DNA from: DASVDK01 sp036381125 [NCBI: Thermodesulfobacteriota bacterium]
GTDB taxonomy: Bacteria > DASVDK01
Direction of reading: 5' to 3'
Length of the DNA stretch: 6,598 nucleotides
Assembly: GCA_036381125.1 (NCBI GenBank)
Contig: DASVDK010000116.1
Span: 1-6,598 of the forward strand
Shown here piece by piece: positions 5,818 through 6,598 of this stretch; the stretch's first letter is position 1; every line of letters starts with the position of its first letter. The notes beneath the pieces are model-generated. The model was not told the origin of the DNA. It worked only from the letters and a program-made list of their open reading frames with translations, and did no database searches. The translations under genes were made by a program, and so were the position numbers.

Positions 5818-6598
5818 CACGGGCCTCCGACGATCGCCGCCGACTGGCGGATGAGGTCGCCGACCGGCCAGGGAAGCGAGAACCCGAGGCCGAAGGCGAG
5901 CGCGCCGGCGACGGCCATGGCGCCGAGGCTGAAACGGTCCGCCTCCCGCCGCTCGCCCGGCTCGTCGGCGGGCGCGAGGAGGAGGTGCGTCAGCTTCTGC
6001 AGGAAGCCGGCGAAGACGGTGACGGTGCAGGCGAGGAACAGGGCGGCGGCCCACGTCCGCCCGGCCGCCACGGCGCCGCTGAGGATCGTGTACTCGCTCT
6101 GGAAGATCGCGAACGGCGGCGATGCCGTCACGGCGAGCGCGGCGCCGAGGAGGAAGAGGCTCGTGGCGGGCATCGTCCGCAGGAGCCCCCCCCGGATCGC
6201 GCCGAGGCTCGCGGTGCCGAACCGCTGCTGGATCGCGCCGACCGCGAAGAAGAGGACCGGCTTGGTGACGGCGTGGAACGTCATGTGGAGCATCGCCCCG
6301 AGCGAGGCGAGCGGCCCGCCTATGCCGACGGCCGCGACGATGATGCCGGCGTGATCGATGCTCGAGTAGGCCAGGAGGCGGCGAAGGTTGCGCTGGCCGA
6401 CGACGAAGAGCGCCGCGAGCGCCATGGAGGCGAGCCCGAAGATCAGGAGGAGCCTGGAGACGAACGGCGCGCCCACGGCCACGGCGGCCAGGGCGTGGAA
6501 GCGGAGGAGGCCGTAGAGGGCGCAGTTGAGGAGGCCGGCGGCCAGGAGCGTCGCGGTCGGCACCGGGGCCTCGCTGTAGGCGTCGGGCTTCCACGTGT
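5814..6598 (-). CDS. hyfF: HyfF/NuoN-type proton-antiporter-like membrane subunit, N-terminus outside window
   Basis: This is the C-terminal half of an integral membrane subunit of the Mrp/NuoL-M-N antiporter family, which moves protons or sodium ions in complex I and group 4 hydrogenases. The frame is open to the right edge. The first complete codons read TWKPDAYSEAPVP, matching the LPDAHxxAPxP segment of the family. RRLLAYSSIDHAG (near 6383-6345) is a family hallmark, and the lysine in HAVTKPVLFF (codon 6263-6261) is the likely ion-path residue. ASPPFAIFQSEY follows in the place of the usual GxPPFxxFxSE. About seven hydrophobic helices lie in the window, ending at a short Trp C-terminus. 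Roughly 261 codons are present, about half of a typical HyfF (about 500 residues). Its TGA stop overlaps the GTG start of the large-subunit gene. The order F, G, H+I matches the E. coli hyf operon, so HyfB-, C- and E-type genes are expected just beyond 6598. Confidence 0.9.
   Translation of the reverse strand, partial: TWKPDAYSEAPVPTATLLAAGLLNCALYGLLRFHALAAVAVGAPFVSRLLLIFGLASMALAALFVVGQRNLRRLLAYSSIDHAGIIVAAVGIGGPLASLGAMLHMTFHAVTKPVLFFAVGAIQQRFGTASLGAIRGGLLRTMPATSLFLLGAALAVTASPPFAIFQSEYTILSGAVAAGRTWAAALFLACTVTVFAGFLQKLTHLLLAPADEPGERREADRFSLGAMAVAGALAFGLGFSLPWPVGDLIRQSAAIVGGPW

Noticed and set aside
4462-6354. Long plus-strand open frame opposite the hydrogenase-like genes
   Set aside because: It is a shadow frame with low-complexity translation. 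The minus strand carries unmistakable NuoC, NuoD and antiporter motifs.
1-6598. CRISPR arrays, tRNA or rRNA genes, insertion sequences
   Set aside because: No regularly spaced repeats, no cloverleaf or rRNA-like stretch and no transposase motifs were seen. The only clear direct repeat is the 16-base duplication.

Overview
This is a GC-rich bacterial window in which most codons of the real genes end in G or C. It holds two gene blocks on opposite strands that converge on a decayed middle region. The organism cannot be named from this alone. An outer-membrane cytochrome-porin with a final-Phe barrel signal shows a diderm (Gram-negative) cell. The mix of periplasmic cytochromes and a hydrogenase-like membrane complex would fit several high-GC environmental lineages, such as Acidobacteriota, Methylomirabilota/Rokubacteria, Nitrospirota-like or proteobacterial groups. 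That range is inference.

Left block, plus strand, 1-2660: three c-type cytochrome genes in a row. First is the 3' part of a small monoheme cytochrome (ends 343). After a 387-base gap with two short hairpins comes a 472-residue protein with a signal peptide, one CXXCH haem site and a long beta-barrel (731-2149). Its N-terminus matches the signature of Cyc2, the fused cytochrome-porin of iron-oxidising bacteria. Directly after it are a good intrinsic terminator (2168-2210) and a second small monoheme cytochrome (2251-2610), clearly a paralogue of the first. The simplest reading is an electron-uptake module: the cytochrome-porin takes electrons from an extracellular donor such as Fe(II) and passes them to soluble periplasmic monohaem carriers.

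Middle, about 2611-3470: no intact gene. It holds a strong hairpin after the last cytochrome, the C-terminal remnant of a DeoR-family repressor on the minus strand (interrupted by an exact 16-base tandem duplication), and frameshifted pieces of an ABC transporter permease on the plus strand. The permease resembles the putative 2-aminoethylphosphonate group. The layout suggests a formerly divergent regulator/transporter pair that lost its facing 5' ends by deletion.

Right block, minus strand, 6598-3467: three overlapping genes of a group-4-hydrogenase/complex-I-like membrane complex, in the hyf order F-G-(H+I). They are an antiporter-type membrane subunit (partial at the window edge), a fused NuoC-NuoD-type large subunit, and a small subunit with a ferredoxin-like N-terminus. 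The large subunit lacks all four cysteines that hold the NiFe centre, so this is not a hydrogenase but a hydrogenase-related (Ehr-type) complex. In the small subunit the proximal [4Fe-4S] site is complete, while the ferredoxin domain keeps the ligands for exactly one of its two clusters.

Together, an outer-membrane electron-uptake module next to an ion-pumping redox complex of unknown substrate suggests a possible link such as uphill electron transfer. The link rests only on proximity.
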